DNA from: Candidatus Gastranaerophilales bacterium
GTDB lineage: Bacteria > Cyanobacteriota > Vampirovibrionia > Gastranaerophilales > Gastranaerophilaceae
Length of the DNA: 64,000 bases
Direction: 5' to 3'
NCBI GenBank assembly: GCA_944325575.1
Contig: CALVAR010000003.1
Location: 1 to 64,000, forward strand
Position numbers and translations under genes: made by a program. Each line of letters begins with the position of its first letter. Positions within the stretch are counted from its first letter, which is position 1. The notes under the pieces are model-generated. The model was given only the letters and a program-made list of their open reading frames with translations, searched no databases and was not told the origin of the DNA. Of the stretch, positions 46,422 through 55,386 are shown piece after piece.

Positions 46422-48806
46422 ATGACAAGCATACAAAAAGTTCAAACTTTACAACAACTGCCGCAATCAAAAGAACTCAAACATCAAAATCAGAATAAGA
46501 TAAAAATTTTAAATAGCACTTCACCTGATTTGTTAACAAACTATTTGTCACTAATGGCAAACAATAATAAAGCAATAGTTTCATTCGGATATGCACCGAC
46601 AAGACATGGTGCTGATAACAAAGAATTTGTACCGGTCATACCGATGGAGCAGACACTTGTGCGTCCATACGGTCAGAACTTTGATGTGGATGTTTTTAAA
46701 CCGACTTTGTCTGATTATGCAAAAAATAAGATTTACAATGAAGCATCTTCAAGAATATTCGGAACAAGACCCTGGCCTCAAATAGAAAATATAAATGCCT
46801 GGATGGTCACATCCGAAACCAACGAGTTTAAATCTGACGGAGGCTTGGGCAAAGTTGCAGAAGATCTGCCAAACAGCTTTAATAAAAGATTCAACAAAGA
46901 TAATAAAAACTTTATGTCAGTAATAACACCGATGTATGTAAACGGTAAAGAATACAGACTTGAATATAACAACGGAAAATATACTTACCACTATGGCAAA
47001 CGAGGTGAAAAAGAAAAAGAAGTAAAATACGAGGGGAAAATTAATGTTCCGATGTATTTCGGTTCTCCGCATAATACGAGATTAAAAGATGTAGATGTGA
47101 GAGTTTTTACAACAGAGCTTAATACAGACAAACCGAAACCGACTAAATATATTATGCTTGAAGTACCTGAATACGGTGATGATGCAAACGGACAGTTCAC
47201 TACATTCAACCAATTCTTTAACATAATTGACAAAGATACAAGAAATGCAAATCACAACACACCTTATGCAAATTCAGAATTTTCAGATCCTGTATACAGA
47301 ATGGCATTTTTCTCCAAAGGTGTATATGAACTTATGAAAAGCATAAAAGAAGGCGATTTCCAGGGTATTGAAGCACCAAACTCCGTTATACTTAACGACT
47401 GGCAGGCAGGTTCTCTTGCTGCAATGATGCACTACACAGCAAATGCAGAAGCTGATACCGGTGCAATTTCAAAAGAGACAGGCCGCTACTTTGATGAAAC
47501 GCCGACAATTTATATTGTTCATAACTGTGAACATCAAGGCGCAACAGACGGAAATGATTGGAACAGAAAAAACATATTCGGTACATTATTCGGAGCATAT
47601 GGCGCAGAAATTCTCCCCAATTCCAAAAGCTGGAATGAAGCTCAGGAAGAAGACAAAAGTGCACTTATGAGATATACAAACTTTAACTCTGCAAAAACAG
47701 GGATATCTCTTGTTGACAGAGTAGTTCCTGTTTCTGAGTACTACGCACAGGAACTTGTTCATTCCAATGAAAAGGCAAGAGGAATGATGGACTTGATGAA
47801 AGCAAGATTCTATGGCCCCGGACATACACTTACACCGATTACAAACGGTTATTCAAAATCACTCATTGAACCTACGAAGAAAAACATGGAAAAATTGACG
47901 GAAGCAACAAAAAAAGATTTCACAATGCAGCTGCCGCCTGATGTTCCAAGCATAGATTTGTCTGATTTTGAATTAAAAGCATACGATGCAGATTCTCTGG
48001 ATAAAAAAATACAGAACAAGAATGCTGTAATGAAAGTGTTCAAACAGTTAATAGAAAGAGAAAAACATCTTCCTTATGATGAATATGCTCAGCCGGCAAG
48101 AAAATATATGCTTTTTGAAGCCGACAGAACGGCAATAAAAGAAGACGACTTTACCAATACACCGGTTATTGCATATTCAGGACGTGTTGACCCGCAAAAA
48201 GGTGTAGACAGCATATTTAAAGAAGCAATGTGGAAATTTGCCGAGCACAATAAAAACACTCCGGAAGAGAAACTGCCTGTATTTATACTTGGCGGAGCGA
48301 TTTCTCAAAAAGGAGCTTATGACAAGCTAAAAGAATTCAAACATTATATGACGGAATTCTACCCAAATGTAGGTAAGAGAATAATACTGGTACACGGATT
48401 CCTGAATACAAATCTTGTTGCTGCAGCTTCTGATATGTTCCTTGTTCCATCTGTATTTGAACCATGCGGCTTGACTCAGCTGGAAGCTATGGCAAAAGGT
48501 TCTCTGCCCATTGCGACATCAACGGGCGGGCTTGTTAATACAATAAATGATAATGTTGACGGATTCAGAACAAAAGCTTTCTTTGATGAAACCGGCAGCA
48601 AACAACTGTTGTACGGCGGCGGATTTGCCAACAACAATGATGCATACTGCGAAGCACTTGAAAGAGCATTAAATGTATACTATAACGACCACACTAAATT
48701 TGAACAAATGCAAAAAACGGCAATGCAAAATGACTTTAGCTGGGATAAAGACGGCGGTGCTCTTGATAAATACATCAATCTTATAAAAACCGGCCGCACA
48801 GAATAG
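46422..48806 (+). CDS. glgA: Glycogen/starch synthase (GT5) with N-terminal leader
   Basis: This enzyme extends alpha-1,4-glucan from ADP-glucose. The 794 residues are far above the usual 480, owing to an N-terminal extension of about 115 residues and inserts. The sugar-nucleotide motif is EFKSDGGLGKVAEDLP (usually KTGGLADV). VILNDWQAGSLAAMMHY follows, and the C-terminal domain has AYSGRVDPQKGVDSI and the Glu motif FEPCGLTQLEAMAKG. The leader contains KAIVSFGYAP (about 46), echoing the SF motif of the GH13 enzyme. Upstream TTTATATATACA (46395-46406) is a weak relative of the shared promoter. A terminator follows. Confidence 0.9.
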   Translation: MTSIQKVQTLQQLPQSKELKHQNQNKIKILNSTSPDLLTNYLSLMANNNKAIVSFGYAPTRHGADNKEFVPVIPMEQTLVRPYGQNFDVDVFKPTLSDYAKNKIYNEASSRIFGTRPWPQIENINAWMVTSETNEFKSDGGLGKVAEDLPNSFNKRFNKDNKNFMSVITPMYVNGKEYRLEYNNGKYTYHYGKRGEKEKEVKYEGKINVPMYFGSPHNTRLKDVDVRVFTTELNTDKPKPTKYIMLEVPEYGDDANGQFTTFNQFFNIIDKDTRNANHNTPYANSEFSDPVYRMAFFSKGVYELMKSIKEGDFQGIEAPNSVILNDWQAGSLAAMMHYTANAEADTGAISKETGRYFDETPTIYIVHNCEHQGATDGNDWNRKNIFGTLFGAYGAEILPNSKSWNEAQEEDKSALMRYTNFNSAKTGISLVDRVVPVSEYYAQELVHSNEKARGMMDLMKARFYGPGHTLTPITNGYSKSLIEPTKKNMEKLTEATKKDFTMQLPPDVPSIDLSDFELKAYDADSLDKKIQNKNAVMKVFKQLIEREKHLPYDEYAQPARKYMLFEADRTAIKEDDFTNTPVIAYSGRVDPQKGVDSIFKEAMWKFAEHNKNTPEEKLPVFILGGAISQKGAYDKLKEFKHYMTEFYPNVGKRIILVHGFLNTNLVAAASDMFLVPSVFEPCGLTQLEAMAKGSLPIATSTGGLVNTINDNVDGFRTKAFFDETGSKQLLYGGGFANNNDAYCEALERALNVYYNDHTKFEQMQKTAMQNDFSWDKDGGALDKYINLIKTGRTE

Positions 48807-48832
48807 AATACTAAATAAACACGTAGCAATAA

Positions 48833-48863
48833 AAAGTCCGGATTTATTTAAAATTCGGACTTT
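48833..48863 (+). terminator. Terminator after glgA
   Basis: AAAGTCCG and CGGACTTT form the stem around an A/T-rich loop, then TTTA-rich sequence. Confidence 0.8.
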
Positions 48864-48883
48864 ACTATTTATTTCATTATTTT

Positions 48884-49366
48884 CTACATAGCAGTTCTCA
48901 TATATTGAGAAAAGACCTGTGAAAAATACATAATAGAACTAAAGAAAACAGCTATCAACGCAACTTCTATAGCCACAGCCCATATCGCCCATTTCCTCTG
49001 CACAGAATGAAAATGGTTTATACTCTCCCATTCTTTGTTTTCCCACGCCCATTCATTTCCCTTGGCCCCGCAATAAATGGAGAACAAAATAGAAAGCAAC
49101 CACCCAAAATAAGGAATAAATGGCAGGACAAAAGCCAAACAAGCAACAGGAGTATTATTAAACAAACCCCATATCGGCGTGATTATACAAGCACCCCAGT
49201 TAAAACAGTTAATATTCTTAGGGAAAGCCTGACCCTTTACACGGTATCTGTTTTCTTTTTTTAATTTTTCGGTGTCATAACCGAATTCTATATTAGAAGA
49301 AGCGCCATAATTCCCGTAACGGGAAACGGCGCTTCTTATTCTTGATTCATTATTATCGTATGACAC
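48884..49366 (-). CDS. Small membrane protein of unknown function
   Basis: The 160-residue protein has a polar N-terminus (about 1-48), then hydrophobic segments ACIITPIWGLFN, VACLAFVLPFIPYFGWLLSILFSIYC and WAIWAVAIEVALIAVFFSSIMYF. The string FNWGACIITPIWGLFNN resembles the FNWGAFxxxxxW motif of several small bacterial membrane protein families of unknown role. It has its own minus-strand frame just downstream of minE; co-transcription is possible. Confidence 0.7.
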   Translation of the reverse strand: MSYDNNESRIRSAVSRYGNYGASSNIEFGYDTEKLKKENRYRVKGQAFPKNINCFNWGACIITPIWGLFNNTPVACLAFVLPFIPYFGWLLSILFSIYCGAKGNEWAWENKEWESINHFHSVQRKWAIWAVAIEVALIAVFFSSIMYFSQVFSQYMRTAM

Positions 49367-49410
49367 AAAATAATCCTGTATTTGTTAACAAAAAATATTA
49401 TACCAAATTT

Positions 49411-50049
49411 TTAATTATTTTTGTTTTTTTTAGATTTTTTGTGCTCATTTGTATTATCTTCAGAAGACTCTGTCTCTGATTCAGAGTTTTCATCATTATC
49501 AGCGGAATCGGAAGAATCATTTTCTTGAGAGTCTGCATCTGAATCAATATCTGTTGAATCATCGCTAGAATCCGGATTATTGTCAGCATTGCTGTTATCA
49601 GATTCAGGATTTACATCAATATTGTCAGAGGATTCTTCTTCCAACGATTTTTCATCCTCTGCAGCATCAGCAGAATCGTTTTCATCTTCAGTAGTATTTT
49701 TTAGAGCATTAAGAGCCTCCTGCTCTTGTGCTTCAATCTCTTCAATTTCTTCTTTAGTTCTTGCTCTTATAACAGGGATGTTAAGCATAAGAGCTATTTC
49801 ATCACCGTCAGCCTCCAGATTTAAATCAAGAGCTTCCTGATCAATTTCCACATACTTAGAAATGACGGTGATAAGCTGTTCACGCATTTTCTGCATAGTT
49901 GCACCGTCCAGATTAGATCTATCCTGCATCAAAACAAGTTTTAACCTGTTTGTCGCAGTATCTTTAGATGATTCAGCATCCTGCAGCCTGTCTTTTTGAA
50001 AGAAGTTCAAGACTCTGTTGTATAAATTACTGAAAATATTTTCACTCAT
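49411..50049 (-). CDS. minE: Cell division topological specificity factor MinE with acidic tail
   Basis: MinE drives MinCD oscillation by stimulating MinD ATPase. The first 95-100 residues are a normal MinE: a membrane-targeting helix (IFSNLYNRVLNFFQKD), the anti-MinCD helix (TATNRLKLVLMQDRS) and the dimer domain (QLITVISKYVEID to NIPVIRA). A further 110 residues are almost all Glu, Asp, Ser and Asn, ending KKSKKNKNN. Such a tail is not found in typical MinE of about 90 residues. It follows minD by 16 bases. Confidence 0.9.
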   Translation of the reverse strand: MSENIFSNLYNRVLNFFQKDRLQDAESSKDTATNRLKLVLMQDRSNLDGATMQKMREQLITVISKYVEIDQEALDLNLEADGDEIALMLNIPVIRARTKEEIEEIEAQEQEALNALKNTTEDENDSADAAEDEKSLEEESSDNIDVNPESDNSNADNNPDSSDDSTDIDSDADSQENDSSDSADNDENSESETESSEDNTNEHKKSKKNKNN

Positions 50050-50064
50050 TGTCCTGCCTCCTTC

Positions 50065-50892
50065 CTATTCATTGTCCTGTTTGGATTTAATACCAAAGAT
50101 TTTTTTTATTTTGTCAATAAAAGCGGCAAAACCTGTAGGCTGATTTATATCCATAAAAGGAACTTCCTCGCCTTTTATACGTCTTGCTACATTTATATAA
50201 GCCTTGCCTGCAGGCGAATCTTCTACATTAACAATCGGCTCGCCTCTGTTTGTAGAAGTAATAATACCAGTATCCTCCGGTATAACGCCTATTAAATCAC
50301 TGGAAAGAATATCACATACATCCTCTACGCTCATCATATCATTAGATTGAATCATATTCGGACGTACTCTGTTTACAAGCAGCTTATAAGATTTAATTTC
50401 TTCTCTTGCTTCCAAAAGTCCAATGATTCTGTCTGCATCTCTGACTGCCGACATCTCGGGAGTTGTTACGACAATAGCTTCCGAAGCACCGGATACTGCA
50501 GTTTTAAAACCTTCTTCTATACCTGCAGGACAATCAACAAGCACAAAATCAAAATCTTCCTGCAGCTGTTCGCAAATAGATTTTAACTGTTCCGCACTGA
50601 CAGCAGACTTGTCCCTTGTCTGAGCAGCAGCCAAAAGACACAGATTAGGATTCTTTTTATCCTTAACAAGAGCCTGTTTTAACTTGCAGCGTTCTTCAAC
50701 AACATCAACAAGCGTATACACAATACGATTTTCCAATCCCAGAAGCAAATCCAAATTTCTAAGCCCGATATCAGTATCTACCAGTACTACACTGGAACCG
50801 CTTTTGGCAAGTGCAGTTCCTATATTGGCAGAGGTAGTAGTTTTACCTACACCGCCTTTGCCGGAAGTAATTACTATTACTCTACCTGTCAT
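50065..50892 (-). CDS. minD: Septum site-determining ATPase MinD
   Basis: MinD is the membrane-binding ParA-like ATPase of the Min system. It has 275 residues: the deviant Walker A GKGGVGKTTTSANIG, VLVDTDIGLRNLDLLLGLENR, and VLVDCPAGIEEGF (Walker B). The C-terminus ends in an amphipathic segment (FAAFIDKIKKIFGIKSK) that fits the membrane-targeting sequence. It sits between minC and minE in the same operon. Confidence 0.95.
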   Translation of the reverse strand: MTGRVIVITSGKGGVGKTTTSANIGTALAKSGSSVVLVDTDIGLRNLDLLLGLENRIVYTLVDVVEERCKLKQALVKDKKNPNLCLLAAAQTRDKSAVSAEQLKSICEQLQEDFDFVLVDCPAGIEEGFKTAVSGASEAIVVTTPEMSAVRDADRIIGLLEAREEIKSYKLLVNRVRPNMIQSNDMMSVEDVCDILSSDLIGVIPEDTGIITSTNRGEPIVNVEDSPAGKAYINVARRIKGEEVPFMDINQPTGFAAFIDKIKKIFGIKSKQDNE

Positions 50893-50936
50893 CTCTATTA
50901 TGCTCCTTTACCTATTTACCTGTCTTTTACTCGTCA

Positions 50937-52145
50937 CTATCTGTCATTAATCTTTAAAATCACAATACTTCCGTTAACATTTCTCGCTTCTTCGGGAGTA
51001 AAAGTATTAGATTTTTCCACATAAATATTTTTTATATGATCCGGTCTTCTTGCATATGAATCAGCAATTCTTAATTGTATCGCATTAAGAGTCAGCGCTC
51101 TGATTCTTGCCTTTGTGTTGCCGTTACAGCCGGCATGTGCAATACCGCCTAATATTCCCCATACAGTAATATCACCCGCAGCATGGATTTCGCATCCCGG
51201 ATGGCAGTCGCCTATAATAACGACATTGCCGTTAGATCTTATAACCTGTCCGGAACGTACTGTCTGCTTGTGATACTGTGTGTTCATTTGAAGAATTGCA
51301 TAATCTTCATCCGTCATTTCTTCTTCCGGAATTTCAAAATTATCCTCCGCCTCTTTTGTCAAAGGCCAGTTCTTCATATCGGACAATTCTTTTTCATCAC
51401 TCAAAATATTTTCAAGTTTTTTTTCGGAATCAAAAATGCTGTCGAGTTGTTCTTGTATCTCTTCTTCTTTTTCTTCAGTCATAGGTTCAACAGGCGGGGT
51501 TATAAAATCATCGTGTTCTCGAATCTGTGCAGTATCCTGCTCAACTGGCTTTCCAAATTGTATTTCCGTACTTTTTTCTTCCAAAGAAGAATCAGACTGT
51601 TCTGTCTTATCCTGAGATATTTCTTCTGATATTTTCTGTTGTTCAGTATATTCTTCAGCAGTACCAGATGACTCAGATTTAGATTCTGTTTCATTTTCAA
51701 CAACTTCTTCATTTGAGGTATCGCTGATTACCTCCACAACCTGCGAATCATTTTCATTATTTTTATTTTTAGATTCATCTGCTATATGATCCGTCATAGG
51801 GATATACTGTTCTGACGGTTCATCGACAGGAGCCTGCGCCTCCAGTGCTGACAATTCTTCCTGCAGCTCTTCTTCAACATCCTTTGTACTGATACCGAGA
51901 GTTGCAGCAGCCAGCTCTGTCTGTTGTGACTCAGATTCAATAAGCGACAGAGTAGAATTTATACTGTTTATCAAAGAATTAATACTTAAAAGCTGTGACT
52001 GATTTAGTGTTATATCACCCAGTTTCAACCAGATTTTTTTGTTAGCGGCTTCTTCTTTTTCAATAATGTTGCTAAGCTCAAAAACCACATCAGCAGGGTT
52101 TTGTGCGTGTGTTAAATCAATAATATATCTTTTGTTTAATTCCAT
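50937..52145 (-). CDS. minC: Septum site-determining protein MinC with long acidic linker
   Basis: MinC inhibits FtsZ polymerisation. The C-terminal domain (about 298-402) is clear: VIRSNGNVVIIGDCHPGCEI and AAGDITVWGILGGIAHAG, then ARIRALTLNAIQLRIADSYAR. The N-terminal domain (about 1-95) fits MinC_N. The linker (about 100-295) is very long and made almost wholly of Glu, Ser, Asp, Thr and Gln, where other MinC have a short one. It is first in minC-minD-minE. Its translation starts 45 bases before minD resumes, with no other gene between. Confidence 0.9.
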   Translation of the reverse strand: MELNKRYIIDLTHAQNPADVVFELSNIIEKEEAANKKIWLKLGDITLNQSQLLSINSLINSINSTLSLIESESQQTELAAATLGISTKDVEEELQEELSALEAQAPVDEPSEQYIPMTDHIADESKNKNNENDSQVVEVISDTSNEEVVENETESKSESSGTAEEYTEQQKISEEISQDKTEQSDSSLEEKSTEIQFGKPVEQDTAQIREHDDFITPPVEPMTEEKEEEIQEQLDSIFDSEKKLENILSDEKELSDMKNWPLTKEAEDNFEIPEEEMTDEDYAILQMNTQYHKQTVRSGQVIRSNGNVVIIGDCHPGCEIHAAGDITVWGILGGIAHAGCNGNTKARIRALTLNAIQLRIADSYARRPDHIKNIYVEKSNTFTPEEARNVNGSIVILKINDR

Positions 52146-52264
52146 ATCCTTTTAACCCGTTAATATAAAAACTTACCCCGAAGGTCTATAATAAAAGGAT
52201 ATATGAAATATCTATCAAATACAATTGTTTGTAATTGAATGTTGCAATTTGTTATAAAAAATTA

Positions 52265-53230
52265 TTATTTGTTTTCTTTTGATTCAATTATATTATTTAC
52301 TTTTGCAGCAGCTTGTCTTGCTGCTTTTATTCTTGCTTCAAAAGTATTAGCTGTCTGTGTATTTCGATTTATGATTTCATCCTGTACATCGATTTCTGCT
52401 TGTATGTCATCTATTTTATTCTGACTTTCCTTTATTTTATCTTCTGTTTCTTTTAATTGTTTATCCAGAACATCAATTTGTTTTTTAATAGCATCCTTTT
52501 GTGCATCCGATATTTCAGGATTATCAAGTTGTTTTTTCAAGTCACCAATCTTATTTATTAAGTTAGCTTTTTCATTAAGCAATCCGTCCTTAATAGCTTG
52601 TTCACTTCGTAAAGCCTGTATTTTTGTATTCTTAGTAGCTTTTGCTGTTTCTGCATTTCTTAAGGCCTCACTTTTTTGTGCTTCAGCAGTTTCAATAGCA
52701 TTTATCAAATTATTATTAATATTTGTAAGTGTTTCAGATGATGTATTTTCGTCAACGCCGTTAGCTGTATTTATACAAGAATTCAATGCAGTCATTGAAT
52801 CATTAGAATTTGTAGTATTCTGAGATATTTCTTTTCTTTCTGCTTTAGAGAATCCGGCATTATTTGCATTATCTTTTTTAGAAGTAAAGAAAGATGCCAA
52901 AGGAAGTGCCAAACCGAAAAGAGTACTGATACCGCTGACTACCCAGCCGGCTATTGCCCATCCGTTACCGGAATCTGAAGAAGAAGATGATGATGAATAT
53001 GAACCATAAATTCCGTTTGTAGTTAAAATGCGATCTTTTTTCTTTTGGTAATCAGGGATATTCCAGTCCATTTTCTGTGCATTTTGTCCGTTGAGAATAG
53101 TACCAACGTTAGTAGAATAAATTCTGTTGGGATTGCCAGTATTATCAATAGACTGATTAACAAGAGGCCAACCTTTATTGGTATTTGAACAAATCACGCT
53201 GTCTTTATATTTACTAAAACTGTTAGTCAT
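52265..53230 (-). CDS. Membrane-anchored coiled-coil protein of unknown function
   Basis: In 321 residues there is a polar N-terminus with a Ser run (about 78-89), one or two hydrophobic segments (WAIAGWVVSGISTLFGLALPLASFF, about 92-116), then a long charged coiled coil with regular heptads (about 165-321; for example LINKIGDLKKQL and KQLKETEDKIKESQ). No signal peptide or known domain is recognised. It has its own promoter of the shared class (53259-53308), and is divergent from the PfkB-type kinase. Function unknown. Confidence 0.72.
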   Translation of the reverse strand: MTNSFSKYKDSVICSNTNKGWPLVNQSIDNTGNPNRIYSTNVGTILNGQNAQKMDWNIPDYQKKKDRILTTNGIYGSYSSSSSSSDSGNGWAIAGWVVSGISTLFGLALPLASFFTSKKDNANNAGFSKAERKEISQNTTNSNDSMTALNSCINTANGVDENTSSETLTNINNNLINAIETAEAQKSEALRNAETAKATKNTKIQALRSEQAIKDGLLNEKANLINKIGDLKKQLDNPEISDAQKDAIKKQIDVLDKQLKETEDKIKESQNKIDDIQAEIDVQDEIINRNTQTANTFEARIKAARQAAAKVNNIIESKENK

Positions 53231-53258
53231 GTTCTTTCTCTCTACGACTTTGTACTCT

Positions 53259-53308
53259 TATATATATAAAGTATATACCATTCAAAAAATTGCTATTTTA
53301 GTATATAC
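53259..53308 (-). promoter_or_regulatory. Promoter of the shared AATTTTTT/TTTATATATATA class with two GTATATAC palindromes
   Basis: Read on the minus strand, AATTTTTT (53284-53291), 13 bases, then TTTATATATATA (53259-53270). GTATATAC occurs at 53271-53278, inside the spacer and next to the -10 block, and at 53301-53308. The octamers are 30 bases apart here against 22 at 16518. A GCAATTTTTT core and an upstream TTAACA or TAACAA are also common to both. Confidence 0.65.
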
Positions 53309-53383
53309 TTTGTTAACATTTCTTAATATTAAAATTTGCTCTATTATATTGCTTATGATATTGTCATTTCTAAGGATAATATT

Positions 53384-54322
53384 ATGGGTGAAAAATTAGA
53401 TATTATAACAATAGGTGAAAGCCTTATTGAGCTTTCCAGCCCGACAAGTCTTGCGTATTCAAAAACACTGGACAAATATTACGGCGGTGACACTCTGTGT
53501 ACGGCAGTAGCAGCCCAGAGACTCGGTTCTCAGGCAGGTTACATTTCAAGGGTTGCAAACGATCCTTTTAGAGAATATCTCATGGACGCATGGCAGTCTG
53601 AAGGGCTTGATATATCGCAAGTAAAGCTTATTGACGGTTTTAACGGGGTATATTTTATCGGGCACCCCGAAAATGCAGAAAAAGAGTTTGTATATTACAG
53701 AAAAAAAACTGCTGCAACAAAACTTTCAATCGATGATATATACAAAGAGTATATACTCAGTGCTGATATTGTTTACGCAACAGGTGTTACACAGTCGCTT
53801 TCACTAAGCGCAAAAGAAGCAGTAAAAAAAGCTTTTCAGATATCTTTTGAAAACAATATGACAACCGCTTATGACCCGAATTTTGATTGCAGGCTATGGG
53901 GAATACAGGATGCAAAAGATGCGTTTGATGAAATATCCGACTACATAAGCATTATGTTTTTGAGTTTGGAGCACGATTGTATAAAGCTTTTTGAAATAGA
54001 TTCACCCGACAAATGCATAAAATATTTGTGGGACAAAGGTATAAGCATAGTAGTTGTAAAATCAGCCAAAGATAAGGGCTATTTTGTAGGTTTTGAGGGT
54101 GACATAACTTTTGTCAAATTTCAAACAGAAGAAATAGTGGACTCCACGGGCTCCGGAGATGCCTTTAACGGTGCATTTTTACACGGCCTGAATTCCGGTA
54201 TGACGGCATTCGAAGCGGCAAAACTGGCAGCGATAGACGCTGCGATACAATGCAAAGGAATGGGTGCAATTAAGTCCACACCGTACAAAGAACAGGTATA
54301 TTCGGCATATTACGGTCAATAG
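53384..54322 (+). CDS. PfkB-family sugar kinase, 2-keto-3-deoxygluconate kinase-like
   Basis: This ribokinase-fold enzyme phosphorylates a sugar or sugar acid. It has the N-terminal ITIGESLIELSSP and the sugar-binding YYGGDTLCTAVAAQRLG; the ATP-site and catalytic Asp are in VDSTGSGDAFNGAFLHGLN (about 256). The overall layout, with FNGVYFI and the later AYDPNFD, fits the KdgK branch. The start is ATG at 53384 (MGEKLDI); the frame back to 53336 reads through upstream promoter-like sequence. A polysaccharide pyruvyl transferase gene follows 11 bases downstream. Confidence 0.87.
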   Translation: MGEKLDIITIGESLIELSSPTSLAYSKTLDKYYGGDTLCTAVAAQRLGSQAGYISRVANDPFREYLMDAWQSEGLDISQVKLIDGFNGVYFIGHPENAEKEFVYYRKKTAATKLSIDDIYKEYILSADIVYATGVTQSLSLSAKEAVKKAFQISFENNMTTAYDPNFDCRLWGIQDAKDAFDEISDYISIMFLSLEHDCIKLFEIDSPDKCIKYLWDKGISIVVVKSAKDKGYFVGFEGDITFVKFQTEEIVDSTGSGDAFNGAFLHGLNSGMTAFEAAKLAAIDAAIQCKGMGAIKSTPYKEQVYSAYYGQ

Positions 54323-54333
54323 CGGGTATTATT

Positions 54334-55368
54334 ATGTCTGATGAATCAAAACACATTGCGGTTTCCGGTTATTACGGATTTGACAATTTCGGCGATGAAG
54401 CAATATTAAATGTCTTAACAAAAGAGTTAAAGAAAAATAATTTTTACGTAACAGTCTTCTCAAAAAATCCGGAAAAAACAGGATTTAAGCTCGGTGTAAA
54501 TTCTGTTTACACGTTTAATATAAAGTCAATAATAAAAACCCTGAAGAACTGCGATGTACTCATAAGCGGAGGCGGCAGCCTTTTACAGGACTCAACAAGT
54601 CTAAAAAGCCTTTTGTATTATGTTTTTGTTATTTTATGCGCTGAGTTTTTCAAAAAAGATGTAATTATATTTGCACAGGGCATAGGCCCAATAAAAAATG
54701 CCTTAGGCAAATTTCTTACAAAAATTGCACTGAAAAAATGTAAATACATAACAGTGCGTGATGAAAAAAGTCTGTTTTTATTAAGAAGCTGGAAACTTAA
54801 TCCCGAGCTTGTATCAGACCCGGTATGGAATATTGAGACAAAAGCTTACAAGCCTGCAAACAGAGTCGGTATACAGCTAAGAAGCTGGAAGGGATTGTCT
54901 CAAAAATATCTTTTTAATCTTGCAAAAAGTGTAGTTGAACATTTCGCTGATAAAGAAATATGTATATACTCTTTTCAAGACACTCTTGATTTAGATATAT
55001 GCAAACATTTTGAAGCACAGCTAAAGCTTCTAAAGCCTGATATCAAGACAAAGCTGATAAATGCAATGAGCATAGAAAATACGGTAGCGTCTTTTGCAGA
55101 ATTGAATTATTTGATAGGTATGAGATACCATGCCTGCCTTCTTGCACTAAAATACGGAATCCCTTCACTTGCGCTGAGCTATGACACAAAAGTCAAAAAA
55201 ATAGCAGAAAGGTTTGAGCTGCCATGTTCCGAATTAAGTGTGGACGAAGATTTAGACAAATTATTTGACGAATTAAAAGCAATACAACCTCAAATGATAC
55301 AAAAGAAAGCGCAGGAGTGTGTTTTTGATTTTAATACGATACTAAATAAAATATCAGAGTCAGAATGA
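54334..55368 (+). CDS. Polysaccharide pyruvyl transferase family protein (CsaB type)
   Basis: The family adds pyruvate ketals to surface polysaccharides, for example for anchoring S-layer proteins. The 344-residue protein has the N-terminal HIAVSGYYGFDNFGDEAILNVLT, the PEP-binding region ISGGGSLLQDSTS and IFAQGIGPI, and a second domain with VGIQLRSW and IGMRYHACLLALKYGIPSLALSYDTK. CsaB is the best-known member, but the acceptor here is unknown. It is likely co-transcribed with the kinase upstream. Confidence 0.88.
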   Translation: MSDESKHIAVSGYYGFDNFGDEAILNVLTKELKKNNFYVTVFSKNPEKTGFKLGVNSVYTFNIKSIIKTLKNCDVLISGGGSLLQDSTSLKSLLYYVFVILCAEFFKKDVIIFAQGIGPIKNALGKFLTKIALKKCKYITVRDEKSLFLLRSWKLNPELVSDPVWNIETKAYKPANRVGIQLRSWKGLSQKYLFNLAKSVVEHFADKEICIYSFQDTLDLDICKHFEAQLKLLKPDIKTKLINAMSIENTVASFAELNYLIGMRYHACLLALKYGIPSLALSYDTKVKKIAERFELPCSELSVDEDLDKLFDELKAIQPQMIQKKAQECVFDFNTILNKISESE

Positions 55369-55386
55369 CCGATTTTTATTTATCTG

